A stretch of 64,000 nt of DNA from Melioribacteraceae bacterium (GTDB taxonomy: Bacteria > Bacteroidota > Ignavibacteria > Ignavibacteriales > Melioribacteraceae). A program made the position numbers and the translations under genes. Where the stretch lies: the NCBI GenBank assembly GCA_026417375.1, contig JAOADJ010000033.1, positions 62,001-126,000 of the forward strand. The letters are read 5' to 3'. Below, one piece after another: positions 46,174-55,507 of the stretch (position 1 is the stretch's first letter; each line of letters opens with the position of its first letter). The notes under the pieces were generated by a model that saw only the letters and a list, made by a program, of their open reading frames with translations, made no database searches and was not told the origin of the DNA.

Positions 46174-47319
46174 ATGAATTATAAACTTGAAACTTTTTTT
46201 GATACTCCGGAAAGAAAGTCAGATGAAGATGTTCTTAATGAGATATTAAGTTTAAAACAAAACTCATTAATGAATCAGATAATAGAAGGATTTCCAGAAC
46301 TAGCAATTATTTTAAATGAGCACAGACAAATAATTGCATTTAATTCCAAAGCTTTAAAAACTTTTAATGTTGATATTTATTTAGATATTGTAGGAAAAAG
46401 ATTGGGTGAAGCACTGAATTGTATTTATAGTAATGAAACAGAAGCCGGTTGTGGAACTTCAAAATTTTGCAGAGAGTGTGGTGCTGCAAAAGCAATTAAG
46501 AAATGTAAAGATGAGAATATTGAAACAACCGAAGAATGTAGAATAACCGCTCTTAAAAATGGGAAACAAATTAATTATGATTTTAGTGTTTATGCACATC
46601 CGATTTTTATAAATGATAAACAATATACTTTTTTCACTGTAAAAGATATATCAAGTGAAAAAAGAAGAGAAGCATTAGAAAGAATTTTCTTTCATGATAT
46701 TTTAAATACTGCAGGAGCTATTCGTGGTTTAACTGAAATCCTAACTGAAACAAACGACATAATCGAAAGAACCGAAATTGAAAAAGCAATTAATGATTCA
46801 ATAAATCAACTGATAGAAGAAATTTTAGCTCAACGTCAATTAAGAAATGCTGAAGATGGAAATTTAACTCCAGACTTCGAAACAATTTCAGCTAATTTTA
46901 TTATAGAAAGAATATTTGAAATGTATAAAAATCATGAACTAACACATAACAATTTGATTATAAAAAAACTTGAAAATGATATAAATATAATTACTGATAA
47001 AATGCTTATTATAAGATCATTATCAAACTTAACAAAAAACGCATTAGAAGCATCTTCATCTGAACAACTAGTTGAATTAGGTATAAATTTAACTTCAGAT
47101 CAAATTGAATTTTATGTAAAAAATGAAAATTTAATTCCTGAAAATGTGCAGTTGCAATTATTTCAAAGATCATTTTCAACAAAAAATAGTAAAGGGAGAG
47201 GTATAGGTTTATATAGTGTTAAATTAATTGTTGAACAATATTTAAAAGGCACAGTAAGTTTTGTATCAAATGAAATTGAAAGAACAGTATTCAAAATAAA
47301 ATTACCAGTTAACAATTAA
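46174..47319 (+). CDS. Orphan histidine kinase with cysteine-rich PAS domain
   Basis: A 381-residue cytoplasmic kinase with no membrane segments. A PAS domain at about 35-165 carries six cysteines (Cys83, 93, 99, 102, 111, 122) in the pattern C-x9-C-x5-C-x2-C-x8-C-x10-C, suggesting a metal, iron-sulfur or thiol-based sensor. The phosphoacceptor is His174 in FFHDILNTAG, and the HATPase domain (about 265-378) has NLTKNALEAS and GRGIGLYSVKLIVE. No response regulator is adjacent. It converges on the carotenoid operon with a four-base overlap. Confidence 0.87.
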   Translation: MNYKLETFFDTPERKSDEDVLNEILSLKQNSLMNQIIEGFPELAIILNEHRQIIAFNSKALKTFNVDIYLDIVGKRLGEALNCIYSNETEAGCGTSKFCRECGAAKAIKKCKDENIETTEECRITALKNGKQINYDFSVYAHPIFINDKQYTFFTVKDISSEKRREALERIFFHDILNTAGAIRGLTEILTETNDIIERTEIEKAINDSINQLIEEILAQRQLRNAEDGNLTPDFETISANFIIERIFEMYKNHELTHNNLIIKKLENDINIITDKMLIIRSLSNLTKNALEASSSEQLVELGINLTSDQIEFYVKNENLIPENVQLQLFQRSFSTKNSKGRGIGLYSVKLIVEQYLKGTVSFVSNEIERTVFKIKLPVNN

Positions 47320-47993
47320 TTTTTTAATTGATATAACTTCCACCAGGGAACAAATGGTTTATCATGATGTTCGTAATGATAACCGAAAAAGTAACAGGTT
47401 ATCATTGCCCACAAATGATTTTTAATTTGGCTTCTTGCTTTATGTGGTTCCATTTCATCTGTGTGAGGTTTTTTATGTGGCAAATAAGTTCCAAAGTAAA
47501 ATAATTGTAATGAACTTAAAAAAGCAGGTATAACCCAATAAAACCATAATTTTATTTCTTCAACCCAAATCTTTAAAACGTTAAAAGCTAAACCCATTAT
47601 AATCAACTGAACAATTGATGAATAACGAATTAAAAAGGTTAACCACCAGATAAAAAAGTTTTGAGTTTTTATATTAAAATCCGGATCGTTTTCACTTCCG
47701 GGATATTTATGATGTTTGAAATGATTTACTTTTAATTTCTTGTAAGACATTCCAGCATATAAATATGATGTAATAGTTCCAATCAGATTATTAATAAATA
47801 AATTTTTACTAACAGTTTTATGCATTGCATCATGTGCTGTTATGAATAACCCGGTATAAAAATATGTTTGAATAAGAATATGAATATATGTTATAACAGA
47901 TTTTAGGTTTACTTCTACATATACTAAGCTGTAGTATAGATGAGAGAACCACAAAAGAAAAATTATAGATGAAATTAATATTCCCATTTGCAA
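47316..47993 (-). CDS. crtW: Beta-carotene ketolase, CrtW type
   Basis: A 225-residue integral-membrane di-iron oxygenase. The histidine motifs are TAHDAMHKTV, NHFKHHKYPG and YHYEHHDKP, with FGTYLPHKKP, in the order of CrtW ketolases. CrtW introduces a 4-keto group on a beta-ionone ring. It is the last gene of the carotenoid operon, one base after cruF. The family is broad (fatty-acid desaturase-like), but the motif spacing and the neighbouring lycopene cyclase support ketolase. No CrtZ-like 3-hydroxylase is present in the cluster. Confidence 0.87.
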   Translation of the reverse strand: MQMGILISSIIFLLWFSHLYYSLVYVEVNLKSVITYIHILIQTYFYTGLFITAHDAMHKTVSKNLFINNLIGTITSYLYAGMSYKKLKVNHFKHHKYPGSENDPDFNIKTQNFFIWWLTFLIRYSSIVQLIIMGLAFNVLKIWVEEIKLWFYWVIPAFLSSLQLFYFGTYLPHKKPHTDEMEPHKARSQIKNHLWAMITCYFFGYHYEHHDKPFVPWWKLYQLKN

Positions 47994-47994
47994 C

Positions 47995-48636
47995 TCATAA
48001 AAATATTTTAAGAATTAAAAAGAAAATTAACTGAACGATGAAATATTTCATTGATATATTGTTTTTTAATTCGATTTTCATAAAACTAAAAAACATTACT
48101 GCAACCAAAGAAATTATATACCAAGCGATATAATTTTGAATTGGTATTGTATTATTATGCCATGACCAGTAATCAAGTTTTATTGCTACCGGTTCAAGAA
48201 TAAAATCAAATAATACTGTGAAAACAGGAGCTACCAATAAAATCAATAATTTTTTATTAAATAATTTGTTCGATAACTGAATGGCACCAAGAATTATCAA
48301 AACCCAATTAAAACCAATAATTATTGGAACACCAAAAATTTTAATACCCAAAGTATTGCCATATTGATAGTTCCCAAAAATTATTTTTGTATGAACTCCA
48401 ATTATCTCAATAAGCATTGTTATAAAAAATACAATAAGCAACCATAAAAATATTTTTTTGTTATCATCTGTCAGTAAATTCATAATAACTATTGAAGTAG
48501 TAATGAATAATGTAAATGGAGTAAGCATAATCATATATTTTTGTAAATATTGAATTGGATGTGCTAATGCTCCAACGAAAAATAAAATGTATATGATTGT
48601 ATCTGAGTATTTAGTTATAATTTTCTTCCCTTCCAT
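47995..48636 (-). CDS. cruF: CruF-type carotenoid 1',2'-hydratase
   Basis: A 213-residue membrane protein with about six helices of the carotenoid-synthesis family that includes CruF and bisanhydrobacterioruberin hydratase. Recognisable segments are IEIIGVHTKIIFGNYQYG, VPIIIGFNWVL and DFILEPVAIKLDYWSW, which are the conserved core. The enzyme adds water across the 1',2' double bond of an acyclic psi end group, giving the hydroxyl that is later glycosylated. The gene overlaps the glycosyltransferase gene by 22 bases. Confidence 0.9.
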   Translation of the reverse strand: MEGKKIITKYSDTIIYILFFVGALAHPIQYLQKYMIMLTPFTLFITTSIVIMNLLTDDNKKIFLWLLIVFFITMLIEIIGVHTKIIFGNYQYGNTLGIKIFGVPIIIGFNWVLIILGAIQLSNKLFNKKLLILLVAPVFTVLFDFILEPVAIKLDYWSWHNNTIPIQNYIAWYIISLVAVMFFSFMKIELKNNISMKYFIVQLIFFLILKIFL

Positions 48637-49709
48637 TCCAATTTGCCCAATGAATTTGTCATCATTGAATTAATACCAACTAAAAAAACTGCAACCATTT
48701 GAAAAGGATGTAACAAAACATTAAGAAATATATTCTGATTGCTTAAGTGTGATATAATTATTCTTGATATGATAATCATAAATACAATTGTTATAAATTT
48801 TATTTCGAACAAGACAAGAATTGTGGGTAACATAAAAACAGATTGAATAAAAATTAATAACAAAGAAAACATAACAGTTGAGATGTTAAATCCAGCATAA
48901 AAATTTTTGGAAAATCCATTAAATGCTTCATCTAATTTGGAATACATTTTACATTTAACAAAATTATTTCCAAGTAAAGTAATTATCTTGAATTTTCCCT
49001 CTTTCACCTTACGCGCAAGTTCCATGTCTTCAACAATTTTATTTTTAACAGAAACATGTCCACCAATTTTTAAATATGTTTCTTTATCAATCATAATAAA
49101 TTGTCCATTTGCTGCTACAAATGATTTGTTTGTTGAAGTATATACTTTTAGAAGTGGTAGAAATGTTAACAAAATCCAATTCATCATTGGAGTAATTAAA
49201 TAAGTTGAAATATTGGGAATTATTTGTGTTGGAAATATTGATAACATATTAACTTTTTTTTCTTTGAATATTTTCAATACAGATTCAATTGAATTTTCAT
49301 TTATTGAAACATCCGCATCTAAAAAAAGGAATATATCTCCATTTGCTTTTTGTGATAACTGATGGCAGGCAAAATTTTTTCCTAACCAACCTTTTTGCAA
49401 TTTTTCACCATTAATTAAATGTATTCTATTATCTAAAACAGAAAATGATTTAACTATTTTTTGAGTATTATCAGTTGAATTATCATCAAGCACAATAATT
49501 TCAAGATTTTTATATGATTGATTTATTAAATTATTTAACAAAGTAGTTATATTTTTCTCTTCATCTCTTGCAGGAATTAATACACTTATCTTTTCACTTT
49601 GATTTTCAAGACTAAATAATTTCACTCTTGGTGCAAATAACAAGTTATATATAACAATTAAGAAAAAAATAGAGTTACTAACTAACAATATTGTAAATAC
49701 AACGTCCAT
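48615..49709 (-). CDS. Family 2 glycosyltransferase of the carotenoid cluster (CruC/CrtQ-like)
   Basis: A 364-residue membrane glycosyltransferase. A first helix (about 5-25) is followed by the GT2 catalytic domain (SVLIPARDEEKNI, VLDDNSTDNT, FLDADV with the DxD motif, GQFIMIDKE and VEDMELARKV), then C-terminal helices at about 270-345. The arrangement matches CruC/CrtQ-type enzymes that transfer a sugar to hydroxylated or carboxylated carotenoids. It lies between the acyltransferase and cruF genes with overlapping ends, so a sugar on the CruF-created hydroxyl is the most direct reading. Sugar identity cannot be told. Confidence 0.87.
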   Translation of the reverse strand: MDVVFTILLVSNSIFFLIVIYNLLFAPRVKLFSLENQSEKISVLIPARDEEKNITTLLNNLINQSYKNLEIIVLDDNSTDNTQKIVKSFSVLDNRIHLINGEKLQKGWLGKNFACHQLSQKANGDIFLFLDADVSINENSIESVLKIFKEKKVNMLSIFPTQIIPNISTYLITPMMNWILLTFLPLLKVYTSTNKSFVAANGQFIMIDKETYLKIGGHVSVKNKIVEDMELARKVKEGKFKIITLLGNNFVKCKMYSKLDEAFNGFSKNFYAGFNISTVMFSLLLIFIQSVFMLPTILVLFEIKFITIVFMIIISRIIISHLSNQNIFLNVLLHPFQMVAVFLVGINSMMTNSLGKLEWKGRKL

Positions 49710-50368
49710 TAATTTTCTTCAAAAATATTTTTTATAAACAATTTTTTATTTGATAATTCATTTAATAATGAAACGTTTTTAATGAACTCATTAATATACA
49801 ATTCATAGTTTTCATTAATTATCTTTCCGTCAAGATAGTTTCCAAACCGGGTAATAATTGCAGGTTTTTTTTCTTCATAAAATTGGATCTTAAATGCAAC
49901 CGGTAAAACCATAAAATTGTCTTTAGTTTTTTTTGTAAATAATTGTAATCCTTTTTTGATATTTATTTGTTCCGGATCAAAAGGTTCAATATTGCCTTGA
50001 GGATAAATTACAACAACATTTTCATTTGTAATTAATTGTGATGTATAATTTGATGTTTCAATAATACTTTTTGAATTGTTTGGATTTATTGAATATGCAC
50101 CAACTTTTTGAAAGAACCAATATTTACGAAGTTGTTCTTCCAACATCATAATGTGAATTTTTCTTTTAATAAATTTTCTTTCAACATAACCAATAAAAAA
50201 ACCATCCCACCAACTAAAATGATTTGGTGTAATAATTAAACCTAAGTTTTTATCTATTTGAGGTAATTCATTTGTAAAATAAAAGTGAGAAAAATTTTTT
50301 TTAAGAAGTCTTTCCAAGTAAGGATAAAAAATTTTCTGAGCTAAAAAATTATGTTGAGCTTTTAGCAT
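49709..50368 (-). CDS. PlsC-family acyltransferase of the carotenoid cluster (CruD-like)
   Basis: A 219-residue acyltransferase of the lysophosphatidate family. Block I is TPNHFSWWDGFFIG (the NHxSxxD variant of HxxxxD) and block III is YPQGNIEPFD. No clear membrane helix beyond a short amphipathic start. In carotenoid clusters of the FCB group such proteins (CruD) add a fatty acyl chain to the carotenoid-bound sugar. The gene shares one base with the glycosyltransferase gene and abuts crtD, which supports that role over general phospholipid synthesis. Confidence 0.85.
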   Translation of the reverse strand: MLKAQHNFLAQKIFYPYLERLLKKNFSHFYFTNELPQIDKNLGLIITPNHFSWWDGFFIGYVERKFIKRKIHIMMLEEQLRKYWFFQKVGAYSINPNNSKSIIETSNYTSQLITNENVVVIYPQGNIEPFDPEQINIKKGLQLFTKKTKDNFMVLPVAFKIQFYEEKKPAIITRFGNYLDGKIINENYELYINEFIKNVSLLNELSNKKLFIKNIFEEN

Positions 50369-51859
50369 TTATTTCTCGTACTTAAAGATTAATTCAGCTG
50401 TAATTTTTCCGGACAAAATTGTCAAAGGTATTCCACCACCCGGATGAACACTCCCTCCACAAAAGTAAAGCCCATCAACTTCTTTGGATTTATTCTGTTG
50501 TCTTAAGAAAGCAGCTTTTCTATTGTTAGAAGAAATTCCATATAAACTTCCTAAATAACTTGAAGTTTCATATTCAATATCTTCAGGTGTTAATATTTTT
50601 TCAAAAAATATTTTTTCTTCTAAATCAATTTTTAATACTTCATTTATTTTACTAATTATTTTATGCTTGATTCTATCAATTTCCTTTTTGAAGTCGAAAT
50701 TAGAATTATTTGGTGCATTAATCATAACGAACCAATTTTCGAAACCATTGGGTGCATCATCTTTTTTATACTTAGATGATATATAAATATAAATTGTTGG
50801 ATCATTTGGAATAATTTTTTCATCGAATATTTCTTGAAATTCTTTTTCGTAATTATCAGAAAATAAAATATTATGAATTTCAAGATTATCGTATGTACCT
50901 TTAACTCCCCAGTAAAAAACAAGTGCAGATGAAGATGGTTCTAACTTCTTTATTTTCTCGGCTGATTTTAGATTTTTACTTTTAATCAATTTTTGATATG
51001 TATAATTAATATCAGCGTTTGATATTACAATATCGTAATTAATAATGTTCGGATTATTTTTTTCTTTAATGCCAACTATTTTGTTTTTTTCAATTAATAT
51101 TTCTTCAACTTCTGTATTAAAATGAAATGTTACATTTTTCTTTTTTGCTAATTCAAACATGCTTTCAACTATTGAATAAATTCCTTTTTCAGGAATGTAT
51201 CCACCTATGTTATATTCAACATGAGGAATAATGTTTAATGTTGCAGGTGCTTTGTATGGATTTGATCCATTATAAGTTGCATATCTATCAAATAACTGAA
51301 TTATTTTTTTATTAGTAAAATAACTTGAAATTGATTGATGCATTGTTCTGAATGGATCAATTTTCCAAATATTAAAAAGAGTTTTAAGTGATTTAAGATT
51401 AAGAAATGTTTTAATTTCACTAAAACTTTTAAATAAAAATATTTCGGCTGTTAAATCGTAGATTGTTTGAGCATACTTCAAAAACTTTTTTACATTCGAT
51501 GAATCTGCTGAAGATATTTTTCTTAATTCACTTTCAAATTTATTCAAATCAGAATAAGCATTAATTGTAACACCATCTCTCCAAAAATATTTACAATAAA
51601 CATCTAATTTTTTTATTCTTAAATAATCCTCAAAGTTTTCATTTACATTTTTAAATACATCTTCAATTACAAATGGCATTGTTAAAAGAGAAGGACCTTT
51701 ATCAAATCTAAAACCATTTTCATTTATGAAGTTAGCTTTTCCACCCGCAAAATTATTTTTTTCATATACATGAATTTCTTTAAAATATTTTGACAAGTAT
51801 AATGCTGAACTTAAGCCGCCAAAACCCGAACCAATAATAGCTATTTTTTTCTTGGACAT
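50369..51859 (-). CDS. crtD: 1-hydroxycarotenoid 3,4-desaturase, CrtD type
   Basis: A 496-residue flavoprotein of the phytoene desaturase family. The FAD motif IAIIGSGFGGLSSALYLS is N-terminal, and the C-terminal flavin motif is LYFCGGSVHPGGGIPLTI. The segments FDKGPSLLTMP, FDRYATYNGSNPYKAPATL and HVEYNIGGYIPEKGIYS are hallmarks of CrtD rather than CrtI, so the predicted reaction is 3',4'-desaturation of a 1'-hydroxy end group. It cooperates with CruF. The gene overlaps the cyclase gene by 19 bases. Confidence 0.9.
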   Translation of the reverse strand: MSKKKIAIIGSGFGGLSSALYLSKYFKEIHVYEKNNFAGGKANFINENGFRFDKGPSLLTMPFVIEDVFKNVNENFEDYLRIKKLDVYCKYFWRDGVTINAYSDLNKFESELRKISSADSSNVKKFLKYAQTIYDLTAEIFLFKSFSEIKTFLNLKSLKTLFNIWKIDPFRTMHQSISSYFTNKKIIQLFDRYATYNGSNPYKAPATLNIIPHVEYNIGGYIPEKGIYSIVESMFELAKKKNVTFHFNTEVEEILIEKNKIVGIKEKNNPNIINYDIVISNADINYTYQKLIKSKNLKSAEKIKKLEPSSSALVFYWGVKGTYDNLEIHNILFSDNYEKEFQEIFDEKIIPNDPTIYIYISSKYKKDDAPNGFENWFVMINAPNNSNFDFKKEIDRIKHKIISKINEVLKIDLEEKIFFEKILTPEDIEYETSSYLGSLYGISSNNRKAAFLRQQNKSKEVDGLYFCGGSVHPGGGIPLTILSGKITAELIFKYEK

Positions 51860-52521
51860 TTTTCTTTAAATAATTTATAGAAAAATAAGTTAAATGATAA
51901 AAGTGAAAATGAATAAAAAAAATCTTCCAATGGAATTGTTATTATTCTGATGTTCCAGATAGCATTTGATGAATAGCTTACAATTGGCAATGAAGTTAAA
52001 ATATAATTTACTACAAAAAATGGAAGGTAAGTAAACAAAATCCATATCCAATAAATATTTGATGACAACAAATAATTTTTTGTGAAATAGTTTATCAAAA
52101 AGAAAATTGAAACAAATATCATAACAGTGAAAGTGTAATACTGTTTATAATAAACTATAGAAATTGTAACTGCAATTAAACTTATTATTATAGAAAGATT
52201 ACGTGGAAAATTAATTTTACTCTCGGGCAAATAAGATTTTGCAGTTTCATACAAAAAAATTGAAGCAAATGGTACTGTAACAAAAAACAAGATTTCTTCT
52301 AATGGCAAATGAAAAAATTTTATACCTAAAATATATTTAGTGTTAAAACTCCAATCATTTCTAATTGTTGCAATAATATCCCAAATAATAAAAACAAAGC
52401 CAACTAGTGAAATAGAAAGAAATAAATGTGAATAATTTTTATAAAATTTTATCTTTTTTTCAAAAGACATAATTAAAGGAATAATAATAGTAAGAATATT
52501 TATTAGTAGATAAATACTCAT
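51841..52521 (-). CDS. Lycopene cyclase, fused CrtYc-CrtYd type
   Basis: A 226-residue membrane protein with about seven helices made of two cyclase domains. The first contains VGFVFIIWDIIATIRNDWSF and HLPLEEILFFV, the second NAIWNIRIITIPLEDFFYSF. Heterodimeric or fused CrtYcd enzymes cyclise a psi end to a beta-ionone ring. Together with CruF acting on the other end, the product would be monocyclic. The gene overlaps the neighbouring TPR-like gene by four bases (ATGA-type) and crtD by 19 bases. Confidence 0.9.
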   Translation of the reverse strand: MSIYLLINILTIIIPLIMSFEKKIKFYKNYSHLFLSISLVGFVFIIWDIIATIRNDWSFNTKYILGIKFFHLPLEEILFFVTVPFASIFLYETAKSYLPESKINFPRNLSIIISLIAVTISIVYYKQYYTFTVMIFVSIFFLINYFTKNYLLSSNIYWIWILFTYLPFFVVNYILTSLPIVSYSSNAIWNIRIITIPLEDFFYSFSLLSFNLFFYKLFKEKCPRKK

Positions 52522-53096
52522 CTTAAGAGTGAGAGTTCTTTTTGTAATATTTTAATTGAAGCATTATCAATTCTTTCACTTGAAATCATAAATTCAAAAA
52601 TTCCTATTTGAATTTCTTTATTCACAAGTGAAAAATCTTTTTTCATTAAAAGTTTAAAGATCTCGTTAGCATCTTCTTCTCTTTCTTTGCCATAACCAAG
52701 AAAAGATGGGACGTAATGCAAAATTGAAAATCTTAAAAATCTTATTTCAAGATTATCAGGAGCTAAATCAATTGCCTGTGATAAATATTTCATTGCTTCT
52801 TTTAAATGATTTAGTTTTTTCATCGGCCAGAATGCATGTTTTGATTTTACCGCTTCAATTCCACCAAGATATGCAATTTCATACAACTTAAATTTTGGAT
52901 TATTTGAAATGTACTTATAAATGTATTTTTCTAAATCATTTATATAAAAATCATCTTCAACAGCTTTATAATAAACTGCGCGTAAATCATCAATAATCTT
53001 TATTTCAGATTCACTGAATTTATCAGTTGATGATGCATTAATATTAAATTTAAATGTAAAAATTAATATTAGTATTAATTTGTAAAATTTATTCAT
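52518..53096 (-). CDS. Exported helical-repeat protein of the carotenoid cluster
   Basis: A 192-residue protein with a signal peptide (1-21). The body is helical, with one TPR-like unit (KEAMKYLSQAIDLAPDNLEIRFL) at about 102-124 and the motif AYLGGIEAVKSKHAFWPMKK before it. I do not know an enzymatic role. It is locked into the operon by four-base overlaps with crtB and with the cyclase gene, and similar small exported proteins occur in carotenoid clusters of Bacteroidetes as far as I recall. A role in carotenoid transfer or complex assembly is speculation. Confidence 0.75.
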   Translation of the reverse strand: MNKFYKLILILIFTFKFNINASSTDKFSESEIKIIDDLRAVYYKAVEDDFYINDLEKYIYKYISNNPKFKLYEIAYLGGIEAVKSKHAFWPMKKLNHLKEAMKYLSQAIDLAPDNLEIRFLRFSILHYVPSFLGYGKEREEDANEIFKLLMKKDFSLVNKEIQIGIFEFMISSERIDNASIKILQKELSLLR

Positions 53097-53935
53097 ACAC
53101 TTTTCAAAATTTTCACTTCGAAAATTGATTTTAATAATAAAACAATTTTATAAATGTTTGAAACACGAACTCTTTTTCTTAATAATTTTTTTACATCTAA
53201 TTTTTTAATTTTTCTAAATAAAACATAATAGTATAAATATGCTGAATAAACACCTAATTTAACTCCAATAGGTAATTTGTAAATACCTTTCAAAGCTTCA
53301 CTGAATTCTTTTTCAACTTCATTTTCTAATCGTTTTTTATTTTCATTATCAATATTCATTGTCGAGTGAACATCCGGCAGATAAATTCTTCCTCTTTCAT
53401 CAATATCACTTTTAATATCTCTTAAAAAATTTACTTTTTGAAATGCAGAACCCAACATTTTAGCTGGATAAAGAAGCTGATTATATTTTTCTTCATCTCC
53501 ATTTACAAAAACTTTTAAACACATTAATCCTACAACTTCAGCAGAACCATAAATATATTGGTCATAAACATTTCTTTGATAAGAGGACTTATCTAAATCC
53601 ATTTCCATGCTTCTTAAAAAAGCATCAATCAATGATAAATCAATTTTATATTTATTAACAACAATTTGAAATGAATTTAATATTGGGTTTGTCGAAATTT
53701 TTTCTTCAATTGCTTTAAAAGTTTCTTCACGAAATTTTTGCATCAACGATTTTTTATCATATTCCTGAAATGAATCAACTATTTCATCAGCAAGACGAAC
53801 AAATCCATAAACGGCATAAATTGGTTTCTGAAACTCTTTAGTAAAGGCTTTTATTCCTAAACTAAAGGAAGTGCTATATGCATTTGTTAATTTTTTGCTT
53901 ATATCAAAAGAAGTTTCATGATATAGTTGAATCAT
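53093..53935 (-). CDS. crtB: Phytoene synthase CrtB
   Basis: A 280-residue squalene/phytoene synthase. The first aspartate-rich motif is DEIVDSFQEYD (about residue 48) and the second is NFLRDIKSDIDERGRIYLP (about 168-186). It condenses two geranylgeranyl diphosphates to phytoene, the first step of the pathway. Length is a little short of 300 but complete. The start codon lies 20 bases inside the end of crtI. Confidence 0.95.
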   Translation of the reverse strand: MIQLYHETSFDISKKLTNAYSTSFSLGIKAFTKEFQKPIYAVYGFVRLADEIVDSFQEYDKKSLMQKFREETFKAIEEKISTNPILNSFQIVVNKYKIDLSLIDAFLRSMEMDLDKSSYQRNVYDQYIYGSAEVVGLMCLKVFVNGDEEKYNQLLYPAKMLGSAFQKVNFLRDIKSDIDERGRIYLPDVHSTMNIDNENKKRLENEVEKEFSEALKGIYKLPIGVKLGVYSAYLYYYVLFRKIKKLDVKKLLRKRVRVSNIYKIVLLLKSIFEVKILKSV

Positions 53936-55394
53936 TAAAAATTCTCTCCGTTACTAATTTTGAACTAATTATTACCATTGGCAATCCTGTGCCTGGTGTT
54001 GTAGATGCACCTACATAATAAAGATTTTTTAATTGTTCATCTTTATTCTTCGGACGAAAAGCTCCAACCTGATTAATATCATGTGCTAAACCTAATCCAG
54101 AACCTTTATACAAGTTTAATGTTTTTGACCAATCTTCTGGCGATAATATTTTTTTAACAACCATATTTTTTTGCAAATCATAATCAATTCTTTCAGATAA
54201 ATCATTTATAATATTATCAGCAAGTTCATCTTTATCTTTCCAATCCTTTTTATATCTTAAATCTGGTACTGGACAAAGAATAAAAATATTTTCATGATTA
54301 TCAGGAGCAGTAGTTGGATCAGATTTCGACAATACATTTACATAATAATATGGTTTTTGAGGCGCTATTGAAGAAGTAAAAATAGTATCAGCATAGCCTC
54401 TAAAATTGTTTCCAAGAAAGTAGTTGTGATGCTCTAATTTATTTACTTTTCCTTTAACTCCCAAATAAATAGTAAAAGGTGCTAAAGTCCAATGCATTTT
54501 ATCCAATTTTTCTTCTGAATATTTTTTTCTATTTAAATACTTTCCTCTGAACCAGGCTGCATCAGCATTTGAAACAAAAATATCTCCTTCCCAAATTTTT
54601 CCATTCTGATCAACAACATTTTTAACATTATTATTTTCATAATTTACATCAGTAACTTCAGTATTGTAGTAAATTTTTATGTTTCTTTCTTTCATCATTT
54701 TCAACAATTCTTCAATCAAACGATACATTCCCCCTTTGACCCGCCAATAACCATTATGCTTCATTTCTGTGTAATTTAACAGAGAATAAATTGCTGGTGT
54801 TTGAAATGGAGTAGCACCAAGAAAAAATGCAACTAATGAAAAAACAATTCTTAATTCTTCAGATTCAAATGTTTTTTCAACTTCACTCCACACAGTTTTT
54901 TGTAAATATGGAATATGTTTCCAGGGAACTTTTGCAAGTTGTAAAATATAACTCAACTTGTTATCAAAATTTGATTTTACAACTGTTTTTTCTGTATCAT
55001 GAAAAAATTCTCCGGCTCTTTTTAAATACTTTTCTGCTTTTTCTTTAAGATTTGTTTCAACATCAGAAAATTCTTCTTCTAATTTTTTAAGGTCTTTATA
55101 AATTTTTCTTGATTTGCTTTTACCGGCAAAATTAACTGTATAAAGTGGTTCTAATTCTTCGAACACAACTGGATTTTCGACACCAATGAAATTGAAAAAC
55201 TCATCGAATTCATATGTCATACTCATAAAAGATGGACCCATATCAAATCGAAAACCATCCATTTCAATTATATTCATTCTTCCACCAGCAGTTGAATGCT
55301 TTTCGAGAATTGTAACATCATAACCAATTTTGTTTAATCTTAATGCTGTAGCAATACCACCAAGACCAGCACCAATTATTATAGCTTTTTTCAT
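53916..55394 (-). CDS. crtI: Phytoene desaturase CrtI
   Basis: A 492-residue flavoprotein, first gene of the operon. The FAD motif IIIGAGLGGIATALRLN opens the protein; DMGPSFMSMTYEFDEFF, RVKGGMYRLIEELLKMM and the C-terminal YYVGASTTPGTGLPMVI are typical of CrtI enzymes that convert phytoene to lycopene. It differs from the second desaturase at 50369-51859, which has CrtD signatures, so the two are not duplicates in function. The 113-base divergent gap to the S46 peptidase gene should contain both promoters. Confidence 0.93.
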   Translation of the reverse strand: MKKAIIIGAGLGGIATALRLNKIGYDVTILEKHSTAGGRMNIIEMDGFRFDMGPSFMSMTYEFDEFFNFIGVENPVVFEELEPLYTVNFAGKSKSRKIYKDLKKLEEEFSDVETNLKEKAEKYLKRAGEFFHDTEKTVVKSNFDNKLSYILQLAKVPWKHIPYLQKTVWSEVEKTFESEELRIVFSLVAFFLGATPFQTPAIYSLLNYTEMKHNGYWRVKGGMYRLIEELLKMMKERNIKIYYNTEVTDVNYENNNVKNVVDQNGKIWEGDIFVSNADAAWFRGKYLNRKKYSEEKLDKMHWTLAPFTIYLGVKGKVNKLEHHNYFLGNNFRGYADTIFTSSIAPQKPYYYVNVLSKSDPTTAPDNHENIFILCPVPDLRYKKDWKDKDELADNIINDLSERIDYDLQKNMVVKKILSPEDWSKTLNLYKGSGLGLAHDINQVGAFRPKNKDEQLKNLYYVGASTTPGTGLPMVIISSKLVTERIFNDSTIS

Positions 55395-55507
55395 ATTATT
55401 AATTATTATTTATTAACTAAACTTTAATTTTTTTCGATTAGTTCCTAATTAAAATTTTTTCTAATATTAATTAGATTTATTTTTCACCTGCATAAATTGG
55501 AGTAATA

